A stretch of 64,000 nt of DNA from Haladaptatus pallidirubidus (GTDB lineage Archaea; Halobacteriota; Halobacteria; Halobacteriales; Haladaptataceae). The position numbers and the translations under genes were made by a program. The stretch lies in the NCBI RefSeq assembly GCF_020700235.1, contig NZ_CP085301.1:2604001-2668000 (forward strand). The letters run 5' to 3'. The notes beneath the pieces were generated by a model. The model did no database searches. It was not told the DNA's origin and saw only the letters and a program-made list of their open reading frames with translations. Position 1 is the stretch's first letter. Each line of letters starts with the position of its first letter. Below, one piece after another: positions 1-9,137 of the stretch.

Positions 1-333
1 ATGGGACGAGAATGTGATATTTATCATCTGGGATTTGCCATTTTCTTCGGGATTGTAGCTGACTCCTATTCTCGTGAGCGAAGCGAGCGAGAGCACGGAA
101 GAGCTCTGCCCTTCCGGGACGAGGGAGTCGGTTGGGAGGCGTGTGGGCCGATGCGGGACGGTGGCGGTCTCATTGGAGTCCGCAGTACCTAGCGGTACGT
201 TTGAAAAACACCATCTGTTCACCCAACACACATCCCACGGAATTCACGAAAGAACGACGTACTTCCCTGAATCAACCCACACCCCGAATGAGAACCCCAA
301 CATTCCCATACCTCCAGCCCCTACGACTACTCA
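1..333. other. Intergenic left edge, no convincing gene
   Basis: No open frame here has haloarchaeal codon bias or a recognisable product. The stretch contains an imperfect hairpin near 96-116 (listed separately) and an AT-richer, C/A-rich leader just before the NifU-like gene. It may include the tail of a gene lying outside the window, but I cannot support one. Confidence 0.5.
96..116. repeat. Imperfect intergenic hairpin, possible dispersed family
   Basis: CGGAAG at 96-101 pairs with CTTCCG at 111-116, with one mismatch and two further pairs around a TCT loop. The segment GAGAGCACGGAAGAGC that starts it recurs around 5411-5426 in another intergenic region, also as the left arm of a hairpin. 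A looser relative (GAGAGGACGAAGGGCTCTCTTCCGG) lies at 34651-34675. Confidence 0.45.
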
Positions 334-714
334 ATGAGCAAGTCCAGCGAGACGGAAGCCACCGATTCGGACCTCAAATCGCGGGTCGAACGCTGGTTGA
401 CCGCCCAGATGCCCGTCATCCAGATGCACGGCGGAACGAGCGCGGTTCGAAAGGCCGACCCCGACGACGGCGAGGTCGTCATCGAACTCGGCGGGGCATG
501 TAGCGGCTGTTCCATCACGCCTATCACGTCCCAAAACATCGAAGTCGAACTCCTGAAAGAGTTCGAGGAAGTCGAAGACGTGACGGTGCGCATCGCCGAG
601 GATGGCACGAGCCAGTGGAAAACGGACCAATCCGAGAGCGTCATGGGAATCGACCGAAGCGAGGGCGGCCGAGGCGGAAAGCTAAACACGTCGTCCGACA
701 ACGAACACTTCTAG
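334..714 (+). CDS. NifU C-terminal (Nfu) domain protein
   Basis: A 126-residue protein of the NifU C-terminal domain family, which carries or transfers Fe-S clusters in the cytosol. Visible evidence is the motif GGACSGCSITP near residues 51-61, holding the CxxC pair that binds a cluster, preceded by a VIELGG strand; the order basic helix, beta strand, CxxC, helix matches the fold. The last 30 residues are a hydrophilic tail not typical of the domain. The gene stands alone: the next gene is on the opposite strand and converges. The ATG at 334 is chosen because the N-terminal acidic stretch before the domain is short and typical of haloarchaea. Function in Fe-S maturation is from family knowledge. 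Confidence 0.85.
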   Translation: MSKSSETEATDSDLKSRVERWLTAQMPVIQMHGGTSAVRKADPDDGEVVIELGGACSGCSITPITSQNIEVELLKEFEEVEDVTVRIAEDGTSQWKTDQSESVMGIDRSEGGRGGKLNTSSDNEHF

Positions 715-855
715 AAGCCACTTTTTCTGCGGCAGTCCTGTCTCTGGAAAAATACGGATCAAAAGCTGGCGCCCACTCGTCGCTGTCGCCCCTCATTCGT
801 GGTGAGCATGCTGGTTCCCCGGTTATGTCGAATGCCGATTCTCGTGGCTGCTTCC

Positions 856-2286
856 CTATTTTTCCAGAACCCTCTCGACGCTCGCCGCCACGGTCCGCGC
901 TTTCTCGGCCAGTTCCGCCGAAATGTGGCTCGCTTCGACCGCGGAATCCAGTTCGTCGTCGTCAACCCGCTTCACAGTTCCGTCGGGGCGCTTCACGACA
1001 TCGACGTGCAAATCGACGTAGCGCACGGAGCGCGGGAACAGCTCGACCGGCGTGCAGACGTTGACGTAGGTTCCCTTCGATTCGTCGTCCTCGCTCCGGT
1101 AGGCCGTCGGGTACCACCAGCGACCCTCGCGGAACTTGGTGATGGCCACGTCGCCCGCTTCGCGGTCGGTACCGATGGCGTCGTAGGTTCCCGAACCCCG
1201 CATTTCCCGGCGGACAGTGTATTTTCCGGCTTCGGTGTCGCGCTCCACCACGTCGCCTTTACCGAGCGAGAAACAGCGTCCGTCGGGTTTCCCGTGGTCG
1301 ATGAACACCTCGCCGTCCTCCTCCGGGCCGAACTGCCGAAGGGTTGCGCCGATGGGGACCTCGTCGCGCGGTTCGTAGAGGTCTTCCGCAAAATCGACCG
1401 CCCTGCTGGCGGAGTCGTCCGCGGCCTTGATTCGATGGTGGCCGGGCAGGGTCGTCGTGACTTCCCGACGGGCGTCGTCCAGTTCGAACCGGGATTCTCG
1501 ACCGAACCAGAGCCACGCCGTCGCGTCTGGTTCCGCAATCGTCCGTGGCGCGTCCGCATCGCTCGCCGCGTTTGCCGCGTCATCGAGCGCACCGTCGATG
1601 GTCTCCGCGCGTTCAACCGCATCGGAGAGCGCGGAATCCATTTCGCCGATTTCGGCCTCGTTCGCGCCGTACTCCCAGCGAACGCCCCATTCGGTGGGCA
1701 CGTCGGTCGGAAGCATCTCGGTCGTCCGCGCGAGTTCGCGCCTGCTGGCGTCGTCCGGCGCGCTGGCGACGACGCGGTTCACGCCCTTCGAGAGGCTAGT
1801 CACGCCGCCGAACACCTGCACGTCCGTTCCGAGGAAGGGCCGGTCGCGCGACCACGGCGGCTTCGGGGTGTGGACCTGCACCCGAACGTGGTCGCCCTCG
1901 TCGATTCTGCCGTCGATACTCCGGAACGGGAGAAAACCGTCTCGTTCGCCGAGGTCGACGACCGCACCGCTTCCGAGGGTTTCGCTGACGACGCCGTCGA
2001 ACAAGGCGCCGCGGGGAGTCGGGTCGTCCCAGCGGAAGGTGTCGATGCCGATTTCCGCCAATCGCTCGCCGACCGCTCCGACGACGTCCCGTTCACCGAA
2101 TAGGCCGACTCCCTGTCGGTCGTCGGTCGTTTCGACCGTCGCATCGTACTCACCGGTTTCGAAATCGCACTCGAACCGTCGCTGGATGGGCGGCGAGGCC
2201 TGCACTACGTCGAACTGTTCGCCCAGCAGATGCGTGAGCGCGGTGGTGTAGATGCCGCGAACCCGGATTCGACTCTCCACGCTCAT
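856..2286 (-). CDS. FAU-1/RNA-binding protein AU-1 family RNase
   Basis: A 476-residue protein resembling the archaeal FAU-1 family (a DUF402-containing RNA-binding protein reported to bind and cleave AU-rich RNA). The N-terminal part carries an S1-like beta-barrel with GDHVRVQVHTPKPPW near residue 130. The C-terminal DUF402-like part includes GSGTYDAIGTDREAGD and a WYPTAYRSEDDESKGTYVN stretch. The family is usually about 450-480 residues, so it looks complete. The ATG at 2286 is preferred; an in-frame TTG lies three codons upstream. The gene runs toward the NifU-like gene and has no operon partner. Assignment is by overall pattern memory. Confidence 0.75.
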   Translation of the reverse strand: MSVESRIRVRGIYTTALTHLLGEQFDVVQASPPIQRRFECDFETGEYDATVETTDDRQGVGLFGERDVVGAVGERLAEIGIDTFRWDDPTPRGALFDGVVSETLGSGAVVDLGERDGFLPFRSIDGRIDEGDHVRVQVHTPKPPWSRDRPFLGTDVQVFGGVTSLSKGVNRVVASAPDDASRRELARTTEMLPTDVPTEWGVRWEYGANEAEIGEMDSALSDAVERAETIDGALDDAANAASDADAPRTIAEPDATAWLWFGRESRFELDDARREVTTTLPGHHRIKAADDSASRAVDFAEDLYEPRDEVPIGATLRQFGPEEDGEVFIDHGKPDGRCFSLGKGDVVERDTEAGKYTVRREMRGSGTYDAIGTDREAGDVAITKFREGRWWYPTAYRSEDDESKGTYVNVCTPVELFPRSVRYVDLHVDVVKRPDGTVKRVDDDELDSAVEASHISAELAEKARTVAASVERVLEK

Positions 2287-2840
2287 CGGTGGCAAGCAGA
2301 AAAACGGGGGATGGTCGGTACACGGGCGGTCGGTGGTCGGCCGAACGGCGGTTGGTCGGTTGGGGCTTGAGTAGTCCGCGTTCGGCCGGTCGTCACGCTA
2401 AAACCGCGTGTCGAACGGGGGGCGAGCGTGTCGCGCTGGCTGGTCATACCTCCCGGTTGGTGTGCGGGGGTTTTCAGCGTGACGAGGTTGCGCGTCACGA
2501 GAACCGCCGTCGTCGGACTCGTTCAGTCGTCAGCGGGGACGGCACCCGTCCAGTTCGCGTCGGTGCCGGGTGTGATTTGTTCGTCGGCCCATTTGTCGTC
2601 GTCTTCTACCGCTACTGCGTCCGTATTCTCTTCTCGTGTGTCGTTTCGTGTTGCTCCTTTCGGCGGTGCCGAGTACATAATCCCTCGGCTGTGACTCGTG
2701 GGTGACATCGTGTATCACGAATCGTGAGTCCTCCCTAATAAGCGCGACCCTACATTTGTTTATGGTATTTATTTTCATATAAGGTGTTTAAGGTTCTCTT
2801 CGCCGAACGATTTACTCCACCTCCTTGCGAACGTCCGCCT
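2287..2840. other. Long intergenic region with possible operator and one small ORF
   Basis: About 550 bases between divergent genes. It contains a possible 51-codon gene on the minus strand (2523-2678), a near-perfect palindrome TCACGAATCGTGA at 2717-2729, and an AT-rich run at 2755-2785 (TTTATGGTATTTATTTTCATAT) that probably holds the promoter of the PrsW-like gene. Nothing else is evident. Confidence 0.45.
2523..2678 (-). CDS. Possible small acidic protein (51 aa)
   Basis: The frame encodes an Asp/Glu-rich 51-residue protein ending ANWTGAVPADD, a composition expected for a haloarchaeal protein and not for a random antisense frame. GAGG lies just before the ATG (GAGGGATT-ATG) and could serve as a ribosome-binding site. 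No motif or family is recognised. It lies alone, upstream of and on the same strand as the FAU-1 gene, about 236 bases away. It may be non-coding. Confidence 0.35.
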   Translation of the reverse strand: MYSAPPKGATRNDTREENTDAVAVEDDDKWADEQITPGTDANWTGAVPADD

Positions 2841-4064
2841 ATGGACGAGAATCGAGACCCGGTCGCGCGCGGAACCGACGAGTCGGTCGATTTGTACGAC
2901 ATTGCGACGTGGGAGGAACGGTCGCGTCTGGACTGGTTCGCCGCCAAATTTTACGGGATACTCGTGGTTTCGGCGCGGGCGTTCATCATCCTGCTCGCGA
3001 TTGCGATTCTTCTCCTGCAGTTCGCGCTCGGCGGATTGGCGGCGATAACCGACCCGTGGGTCGGACTGTTCGTTCTTTTGTCGGTCGTCCCCGCGTTCGC
3101 TCTCGCGGCATACATTTGGCACGCGGACGTGACCATGTCCGAACCGCTTCCGCTCCTCGTCGGGACGTTTCTCCTCGGCGTGCTGTTCGCCGGATTCGCG
3201 GCGATTTTCAACTCCTACACGCAACCGCTGTTCTCGTGGATTCCGCTCGTCGGGTCGGCGCTGTTTTTCTACATCGTCGTCGGGCCGGTCGAGGAAACAG
3301 TGAAATTGCTCGCAGTGCGGTTGTACGCCTTCCGGAGCGACCGATTCGACGCCGTCATCGACGGTGCCGTCTACGGCGCGATGGCCGGGCTTGGCTTTGC
3401 AACTATCGAAAACGCCATCTACATCAGCCAAGAGGTGCTCAACGCCTCGGGCACCGACCCCCTCCTGCAAGCCGGACAGACCGCCGTTTTTCGGCTGTTT
3501 GCCGGACCGGGTCACGTCATCTACTCCGCCTTCGCGGGCTACTATCTCGGATTGGCGAAGTTCAATCGCGAAAACGCCGGGCCAATCGTCGTCAAAGGCC
3601 TGCTCATCGCGGCGGCTATCCACGCGACGTACAACACGCTGGTCGGGTTCGTTCCCGCATTGGCCTCGCTCGTGTACCCGTCGGTCACGCCCGCAATGGC
3701 TTACATCGTCTTCGTGTTCATCTACGACGGCTTTTTCGGCTACCTGCTCTACCGGAAAATCGACCGCTACCGCGACCTGTACGAGCGGACGGACCGCCAC
3801 GAGTCGGTGACGTTCGGCGTCGGTGACAGCAGTCAAGTCGCCGAAACTGGACGAATGGGCGAAAAGAGAGGGATGCGCGACGCTGCGCAATTGGACGATA
3901 CGGAACGATTCGGAGACGATGAACGACTGGCGAACAGCGGAAGCGAAGTCGCCGAGGTCGGTGACGCGGAGAACGACGATTCGGAACGCGACTCCGAGGT
4001 CGATGATTCGGACGAAACGGACTCGCTTTGGGACGACGACCCGTTCGGGTACGACTCGAAATAG
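2841..4064 (+). CDS. PrsW family intramembrane metalloprotease
   Basis: A 407-residue polytopic membrane protein with about eight hydrophobic segments between residues 30 and 310 and a long acidic cytoplasmic tail (residues 320-407). The family signature VGPVEETVKLLAVRLY is present near residue 150, with the paired glutamates of the active site, followed by the conserved AMAGLGFATIENA segment, GPGHVIYSAFAGY with a His, and AIHATYNTL. These match PrsW-type (CPBP-like) proteases, which cleave anti-sigma factors in bacteria; the haloarchaeal substrate is unknown. The ATG at 2841 is chosen because the first 19 codons of a longer frame are not protein-like. Its 3' end converges with riboflavin synthase 12 bases away. 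Confidence 0.85.
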   Translation: MDENRDPVARGTDESVDLYDIATWEERSRLDWFAAKFYGILVVSARAFIILLAIAILLLQFALGGLAAITDPWVGLFVLLSVVPAFALAAYIWHADVTMSEPLPLLVGTFLLGVLFAGFAAIFNSYTQPLFSWIPLVGSALFFYIVVGPVEETVKLLAVRLYAFRSDRFDAVIDGAVYGAMAGLGFATIENAIYISQEVLNASGTDPLLQAGQTAVFRLFAGPGHVIYSAFAGYYLGLAKFNRENAGPIVVKGLLIAAAIHATYNTLVGFVPALASLVYPSVTPAMAYIVFVFIYDGFFGYLLYRKIDRYRDLYERTDRHESVTFGVGDSSQVAETGRMGEKRGMRDAAQLDDTERFGDDERLANSGSEVAEVGDAENDDSERDSEVDDSDETDSLWDDDPFGYDSK

Positions 4065-4076
4065 CTTCTTTCTCTT

Positions 4077-4664
4077 CTACTCCGCCAACAGTTGCTCCGC
4101 GTACTTCGCCAGCACGTCCACCTCGATGTGAACCGGGTCGCCGGATTCTTTCGCCGAGAGGTTCGTCACGTCGCGCGTCGTCGGAATGATAGCCACCGTA
4201 AAGGTGTTCTCGCTTTTTTCGGCGACGGTGAGGCTGATGCCGTCCACAGCGACCGACCCTTTGTTTACGACGTACCGGCCGAAACCGTCCGGAATCGCGA
4301 ACTCGTACTCCCAGTCCTCGCCGACCTGTCGAACGTCCACGACCTCGGTCGTCGTATCGACGTGGCCCTGTACGAAGTGGCCGTCCAGTCGCGCGTCCGC
4401 CCGAAGCGCGCGCTCCAAATTGACGACGTCTCCCTCTTTAACCTCCCCGAGGTAGGTTTTCGAAAGCGTCTCCTCGGCCAGAAACACCTCGAACGTCTCC
4501 GCGTCGAACTCCTCGACCGTCAAGCAGGCCCCGTTCACGCTGATGCTCGCGCCGCGTTCGACATCCGCGAGAGCTTTGTCGCCCGCAATCGTCAGTCGCC
4601 GTCCGCCATCCGCGTCCGCTACGCGACGAACCTCGCCAGCTTCCGCAACAATTCCGGTAAACAT
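4077..4664 (-). CDS. ribE: Riboflavin synthase alpha chain
   Basis: A 195-residue protein beginning MFTGIVAEAGEV, the hallmark start of riboflavin synthase, which dismutates two 6,7-dimethyl-8-ribityllumazines to riboflavin. Two tandem lumazine-binding barrels are visible: the first with ISVNGACLTV (residues 40-50), the second starting at HFVQGHVDTT (about residue 96) with VAVDGISLTV. The length is standard. Haloarchaea use this bacterial-type enzyme instead of the archaeal RibC seen in methanogens. No other riboflavin gene is beside it here. Confidence 0.95.
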   Translation of the reverse strand: MFTGIVAEAGEVRRVADADGGRRLTIAGDKALADVERGASISVNGACLTVEEFDAETFEVFLAEETLSKTYLGEVKEGDVVNLERALRADARLDGHFVQGHVDTTTEVVDVRQVGEDWEYEFAIPDGFGRYVVNKGSVAVDGISLTVAEKSENTFTVAIIPTTRDVTNLSAKESGDPVHIEVDVLAKYAEQLLAE

Positions 4665-4784
4665 AACAAAACTGTGACGCCGGACGGTTGAAAACCGTTC
4701 CGGAACGCGGCGTCGCTGTCCCGGCTTCGCGTCGTTGCAACGTCGTGGCGTCGCACTTTTAATCGGTCGCCGGATAAGAGAGGT

Positions 4785-5030
4785 ATGAACCTCGGTATTC
4801 TCGACACCGTGAGTCTGGCCGCGACGTTGGTGTTCGCGCTCCCCATCGGACTCCTCGGTATCGAACGCCTCATCGCCGGGCAGACGCTTTTCGGCGGGGC
4901 GTTCGTTGCCATCGCCGTGTTGATGGTGTTCCTCCGCGAGTGGCTGACGACCCCGGAAGATGTGCCCGCGAGTGCCGCAAAAAAGGTGGTCGGTGCAGTC
5001 GCCAAAACCGACGACGACAACGACGAATGA
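4785..5030 (+). CDS. Small membrane protein, haloarchaeal conserved type (81 aa)
   Basis: The 81-residue product has two predicted membrane helices (residues 7-27 and 34-52), separated by a short GIERLIAGQ loop, then a charged tail ending KTDDDNDE. Small two-helix proteins of this pattern are common and conserved in haloarchaea, but no function is known to me. It is divergent from riboflavin synthase, with about 120 bases between the starts, so the two may share a promoter region. Confidence 0.7.
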   Translation: MNLGILDTVSLAATLVFALPIGLLGIERLIAGQTLFGGAFVAIAVLMVFLREWLTTPEDVPASAAKKVVGAVAKTDDDNDE

Positions 5031-5271
5031 AGCGATTATTTTGAGGAAGTTGGCTTTCGGTTTGCTACGTCGGCTGTTGTTTTACGGCGAGTCGGAGACG
5101 GCGAATTTGAGACGCTAGTAATTGCAAATCACGCCTACAAATCGCCTTCACTCGTCGCTCGCTCCTTGCAGTCGCTCGTTCCTCGTTCGCCCGTACCCGC
5201 CTAACCCAATTTGGTAGCCGTTTTCTCGGAAACTCGTTCTACAGAATCCTGTGGCAAGCCAATCAATCGCT

Positions 5272-5302
5272 GGGCGGGCGAGTGCGATGCACTCGCCCGC
5301 CC
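5272..5302. repeat. Perfect 14-bp stem, 3-nt loop hairpin
   Basis: GGGCGGGCGAGTGC at 5272-5285 pairs perfectly with GCACTCGCCCGCCC at 5289-5302 around a GAT loop. It has no following T-tract, so it is not a classic terminator. Confidence 0.9.
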
Positions 5303-5319
5303 TGCGTCCCTGGTGTCTT

Positions 5320-5338
5320 GAAAACGTCTTGCGTTTTC
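5320..5338. repeat. Perfect 7-bp hairpin
   Basis: GAAAACG at 5320-5326 pairs with CGTTTTC at 5332-5338 around TCTTG, 17 bases after the 14-bp hairpin. Confidence 0.8.
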
Positions 5339-5417
5339 GATGGCTTGGAAGCGCTTGCTTTTCCAGCGCCAACGGGCGACCGAATTCTGGTTAGCGACGG
5401 CGGAGCGAACGAGAGCA

Positions 5418-5461
5418 CGGAAGAGCCAAACTCTTCCGGTGGGAACGAGTGGCGAAGCCAC
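5418..5461. repeat. Two adjacent perfect hairpins
   Basis: CGGAAGAG (5418-5425) pairs with CTCTTCCG (5431-5438), and GTGGC (5449-5453) pairs with GCCAC (5457-5461) around GAA. The left arm and its flank match the intergenic hairpin near position 96. Confidence 0.75.
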
Positions 5462-5622
5462 GAGTGACTGACGGGGCGAGGACGTGGCTTGTAGACGTGC
5501 TCTGCAGTCCCCATCGACTCAACCGACATTTTAAGTTGGTGTTCGGCTGACGATCTCCGAGAGGTGATAACCGCATCTCCAAACTCCAACTCAAAAAATC
5601 GAACCACGTGGAGAACCGAGTC

Positions 5623-7134
5623 CTAGTCCAATTCGTATATCGCTTCGTACTTCTCGGTGACGTAGTCCAGGAAGTAGTCGGCGGTGAGGGGTTCGCCGGT
5701 CACCTCCTCGATGAGTTCGTCCGTCGTGTATCTCTGGCCCTGTTGGTGGATGTTTTCGGTCAACCAGTCGCGGATTGGGGCGAAGTCGCCTTCCCGGATG
5801 CGTTCCATCGGCTCGTCGAGTTCCTCTTCGATGGTCGCCCAGAGTTGGGCCGCAAAGACGCTTCCGACGGTGTAGTTCTGGAACCCGCCGAACCGACTCG
5901 TCCAGTGGATGTCCTGTAAGCAGCCCGCAGAATCCGTCCCGGGGACGACGCCAAGGTAGTCGTCCATGAGTTCGTTCCAGCGAGCTGGAATCTCTTCCAC
6001 GTCCAACTCCCCGGCAACGAACTCCTTCTCGATTTCCGACCGGAGGATGATGTGCATGTGGTAGGTGAGTTCGTCGGCTTCCACGCGGATGGTATTGTCC
6101 GTGAACACCTGATTGATCGCCTTGTACGCCTCGTCCACCGTCACGTCGTCCGCCTGCGGGAATCGGTCTTTGAACGTCGGCAGGAACAACTCCCAAAATG
6201 CCTTCGTTCGCCCGACGTGATTCTCCCAGAACCGTGACTGGGATTCGTGGATGCCCGAACTCCGCGAATCTCCGAGCGGCGTTCCGTAGGCGTCGTCGCG
6301 CAGACCGAGTTGGTAGGTGGCGTGCCCGAACTCGTGAATCGTCGCGGTCAGCGAGTCGAGGGGGTCGTTCTCGTCGTACCGCGTCGTCACCCGAGCGTCG
6401 AACTGCGTCCCGGACATGAAGGGATGCGGGGCGGTGTCGAGTCGGCCTCGGTTCCAGTCGTAGCCGAGCACGTCGAGCGCGTCCCGCGCGACTTCCTCCT
6501 GCGTCTCGGTGTCGTAGATTCCGGCGAAGGCGTCGTCCGCGATGTCCGCGCCGTTCTCCTGAATGTCCTCGATGAGCGGAATCAGTCCATCGCGGAGTTC
6601 GTCGAAAATCCGCTCGACGGTGGAAAGCGGCAGATACGGCTCGCCGTCCTCGAACATGACCTCGTAGGGGTCTTTGTCGGGGTCGATTTGTTCGGCGCGC
6701 TCGATTTGGAGTTCGCGTAGTCGGTCGAGATACGGTTCGAACGTCTCGAACTCGTCTTCCGCCTTCGCCTCCTGCCACGCCGGTTGCGCCTCGCTACTCG
6801 TCTCCGCGAGTTCCGTGACGAGTTCGCTCGGAACGTCGATGGCTCGTTCGTACCACCGTCGAATTTCGCGGACGACCGCTGCCTGTTCGTCGTCCAATTC
6901 CCCGCTTTCGAGTTCAGAAAGCAGTTCGCCGGTTCGCTCCTCGGTCAGTAACTCGTGTTGAATCGACTGTAGCGCCGAAAGCTGTTTTGCGCGCGCCGGA
7001 GTCCCCCCTTCCGGCATCTTCGTCTGTTGATCCCAGTAAAGAACCCCGGTTGCGTTCCCGACGTTGGAAATTCGTTTGATTCTCGCTTCGAGTTCGTCGT
7101 AGGTGGAGCGAGATTCGTGTTCAGAAGTTGCCAT
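5623..7134 (-). CDS. Carboxypeptidase M32 family (thermostable carboxypeptidase 1)
   Basis: A 503-residue zinc carboxypeptidase that removes C-terminal residues from peptides in the cytosol. The zinc motif HEFGH sits in TIHEFGHATYQ (about residue 265), and the family-specific GIHESQSRFWENHVGR follows near residue 295, including the downstream Glu ligand. The N-terminal VLYWDQQTKMPEGGTPARA segment and the C-terminal DIHWTSRFGGFQNYTVGSVFAAQLW are also typical of M32. The length matches the family (about 500). The start at 7134 places MATSEHESRSTYDELEARI at the N terminus, as expected. It is transcribed alone, about 90 bases after the helicase gene stops. Confidence 0.95.
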   Translation of the reverse strand: MATSEHESRSTYDELEARIKRISNVGNATGVLYWDQQTKMPEGGTPARAKQLSALQSIQHELLTEERTGELLSELESGELDDEQAAVVREIRRWYERAIDVPSELVTELAETSSEAQPAWQEAKAEDEFETFEPYLDRLRELQIERAEQIDPDKDPYEVMFEDGEPYLPLSTVERIFDELRDGLIPLIEDIQENGADIADDAFAGIYDTETQEEVARDALDVLGYDWNRGRLDTAPHPFMSGTQFDARVTTRYDENDPLDSLTATIHEFGHATYQLGLRDDAYGTPLGDSRSSGIHESQSRFWENHVGRTKAFWELFLPTFKDRFPQADDVTVDEAYKAINQVFTDNTIRVEADELTYHMHIILRSEIEKEFVAGELDVEEIPARWNELMDDYLGVVPGTDSAGCLQDIHWTSRFGGFQNYTVGSVFAAQLWATIEEELDEPMERIREGDFAPIRDWLTENIHQQGQRYTTDELIEEVTGEPLTADYFLDYVTEKYEAIYELD

Positions 7135-7222
7135 GCGAATCTAATCCACCGTCAGACGGTATCAATGCACGGGTATCGGAAAGGACGAAACGACGGAAGC
7201 GAGAAACGCTCCTCCTCGCCGA

Positions 7223-9073
7223 CTACTTCGCTTCCTGCGCTTCGAGTTCGTTGTCGAGGACGTCCCCGACCGATTTCTCGTTCAGTTCGTTGAACAACAG
7301 CACGTCCAGTCCGAGCGTCGGCGCGCCGCTGACGAGGTTCTCCATGAGTACGAGGCGCTCACGGGCACGACTCATACCGACGTAGAAAACGCGGCGCTCG
7401 TTGTCGGTGAGAACCGGAACCGGGTCGGTGCTCGCCGTAAATTCGTCCACACCGGGAAGATCGATACCCTCGTTTTCCACGGTCGCCGCCATCTGCTCGA
7501 CAACCTTTTCGGTGAGATCGGTGGCGACGAAAACGTGGTCTGCTTCTCGACCTTTCGCACTGTGGATGGTACCGATTCGGATACGGTCGCGCTCCATCCC
7601 GTGGTACTTGCCCGTGAAGTAGGCGTCCATCGACCGCTTCTGATAGCTGGTTACCTTTCGAACCATATCGGACGCCGATTCCGGGCCGGGCATGAACGGC
7701 GCGAAGTCCCGGACGAAATCCCCGTCGAATTCCAGTTCGGTGAGGTCGTCCACGCCTTCTTCTTCCTTGCGCTCGTCGATGGCGTCGAACATCTCGTCGC
7801 GATCGTTCGTGCCGAACGTGGAATCCGCGAGCATATCCGCGAGTCTGCGGGCTTGCAGACCGTCGATCGGTTCGTCCTCGTCGATTTGCTCGACTGCATC
7901 GACGTACTGGCACAGTCGGTCGGTCCACATCCGTTGATCCGTGAGGGTGCGGAACGGCATCCCTTCGTCGATGAACTCGTCGATGAACCGGAACATCTGA
8001 TAGCGGGCGCGGAACAGAACCATCGCGGTGCCGTCGAACTCGCTTATCGTGTACCTGACGTTCCGCACGAGGTCTAACATCGACGGACTCTCGACTGCCT
8101 CGACCGTACCGCCCTCCTTTCGTGGTTTGAGGTTCTTCTCTTGGCGCTCCTCGATGTGGTCTACTTCCTGTTGGACGACCTTGAGAACGCGGGAGGGAAG
8201 ACGGTAGGAGGTGTCGAGAATAACGTCCTCGCCGCCCTCTTGAAGCAGTAGTTTCGGATCCGCGCCCTGCCACGCGTAGACGACCTGGTCGTCGTCGCCC
8301 GCGATGAGGACGTTTTCCATGTGCGGCTTCCACTCCTCGTAGATGTCGAACTGGAGCCGGGTGATGTCCTGAAACTCGTCGATAACGAGATAATCAACGC
8401 TGGGCAGAAGAGAACGCTGTTTGACGCGTTCGAGCATGTCGGCGAACCCGACGAGTCCTTCGTCGCCCTTGTACTTCCGCCAGCCTCGAATGGCCTCGGG
8501 AACGTCGAATCGGTCGTCGCTGCTCGGCCACGTCGGGGTGTATTTGTTCCCCTCCTGTGCGTTCGGGTCGATGTCCGGGGGCAGTCGAACCGTCTCGACG
8601 TCCCACTGGAACGGAACGTCGTACCAATCGGCGACGTCCCGGCGGGTTCGCTGAAGCCACTGGGAGGTTGCGATAATCTTGTTTCCGAGCGTCGTTGAAC
8701 GGGCGGTTCGGCGACCTTTCCCGCTGTATTCGTCTTCGTACTCCAGCCCGAAATCCTCGCAAAACTCCTTTTTGTGTTTCTCGCCGACGACGTCACCGCG
8801 AGAGAGATTGAGAAGTTCGTAGGCTTTCGCGTGCATCGTACAGACGTTTCCTTGGAGCGAGCGTGGGTCGACATCGAGTCGTTCCGCGAGCCGCTCTCGA
8901 ACTTCGTTTGCCGCCGCACGGGTGTAGGAGACGACGAGAAGGTCGTTCACCGTGACCCCATCCTGTGAGAGGATGTCCTCGACTCGGTCGAGCAACTCGG
9001 TGGTTTTACCGCTCCCCGGTCCACCGAACAACCGAGTTACTTTCGCGTCAGTCTCTGCCGTTGGCATAGTCAT
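7223..9073 (-). CDS. UvrD/Rep-type superfamily 1 DNA helicase
   Basis: A 616-residue SF1A helicase that would unwind DNA 3' to 5' in repair. Visible motifs are Walker A GGPGSGKTTEL (near residue 16), Walker B VIDEFQDITRLQF, motif III AGDDDQVVYAWQGADP, motif V GTIHSAKGREADHVFV, and motif VI FYVGMSRARERLVLM. It lacks an obvious nuclease domain, so it resembles compact UvrD rather than AddA/RecB. The start is set at ATG 9073 (MTMPTAET) because the 60 codons upstream have no protein-like composition. The zinc-finger gene at 9138-9296 precedes it on the same strand by 64 bases and may be co-transcribed. Confidence 0.93.
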   Translation of the reverse strand: MTMPTAETDAKVTRLFGGPGSGKTTELLDRVEDILSQDGVTVNDLLVVSYTRAAANEVRERLAERLDVDPRSLQGNVCTMHAKAYELLNLSRGDVVGEKHKKEFCEDFGLEYEDEYSGKGRRTARSTTLGNKIIATSQWLQRTRRDVADWYDVPFQWDVETVRLPPDIDPNAQEGNKYTPTWPSSDDRFDVPEAIRGWRKYKGDEGLVGFADMLERVKQRSLLPSVDYLVIDEFQDITRLQFDIYEEWKPHMENVLIAGDDDQVVYAWQGADPKLLLQEGGEDVILDTSYRLPSRVLKVVQQEVDHIEERQEKNLKPRKEGGTVEAVESPSMLDLVRNVRYTISEFDGTAMVLFRARYQMFRFIDEFIDEGMPFRTLTDQRMWTDRLCQYVDAVEQIDEDEPIDGLQARRLADMLADSTFGTNDRDEMFDAIDERKEEEGVDDLTELEFDGDFVRDFAPFMPGPESASDMVRKVTSYQKRSMDAYFTGKYHGMERDRIRIGTIHSAKGREADHVFVATDLTEKVVEQMAATVENEGIDLPGVDEFTASTDPVPVLTDNERRVFYVGMSRARERLVLMENLVSGAPTLGLDVLLFNELNEKSVGDVLDNELEAQEAK

Positions 9074-9137
9074 TACACCACCACAGGTGTTGGGGACGTA
9101 TAAAACGACGTGAAATGGAGCGACGAATTTCGCCGTC

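Larger units (their letters stand above)
5031..5622. other. Hairpin-rich intergenic block
   Basis: Almost 600 bases with no credible gene; all frames are short or lack haloarchaeal bias. Four perfect stem-loops lie within 190 bases (listed separately), and the rest is moderately AT-rich. It separates a plus-strand small membrane protein gene from the convergent M32 carboxypeptidase gene. Confidence 0.6.

Noticed and set aside
799..2103. Long plus-strand open frame opposite the FAU-1 gene
   Set aside because: Antisense frames of GC-rich genes are commonly long; its composition and lack of motifs are those of a shadow, whereas the minus-strand product has family-like segments.
2775..3890. Long minus-strand frame opposite the PrsW-like gene
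   Set aside because: The plus-strand frame has membrane helices and the PrsW motif; the reverse frame is Arg/Val-rich noise.
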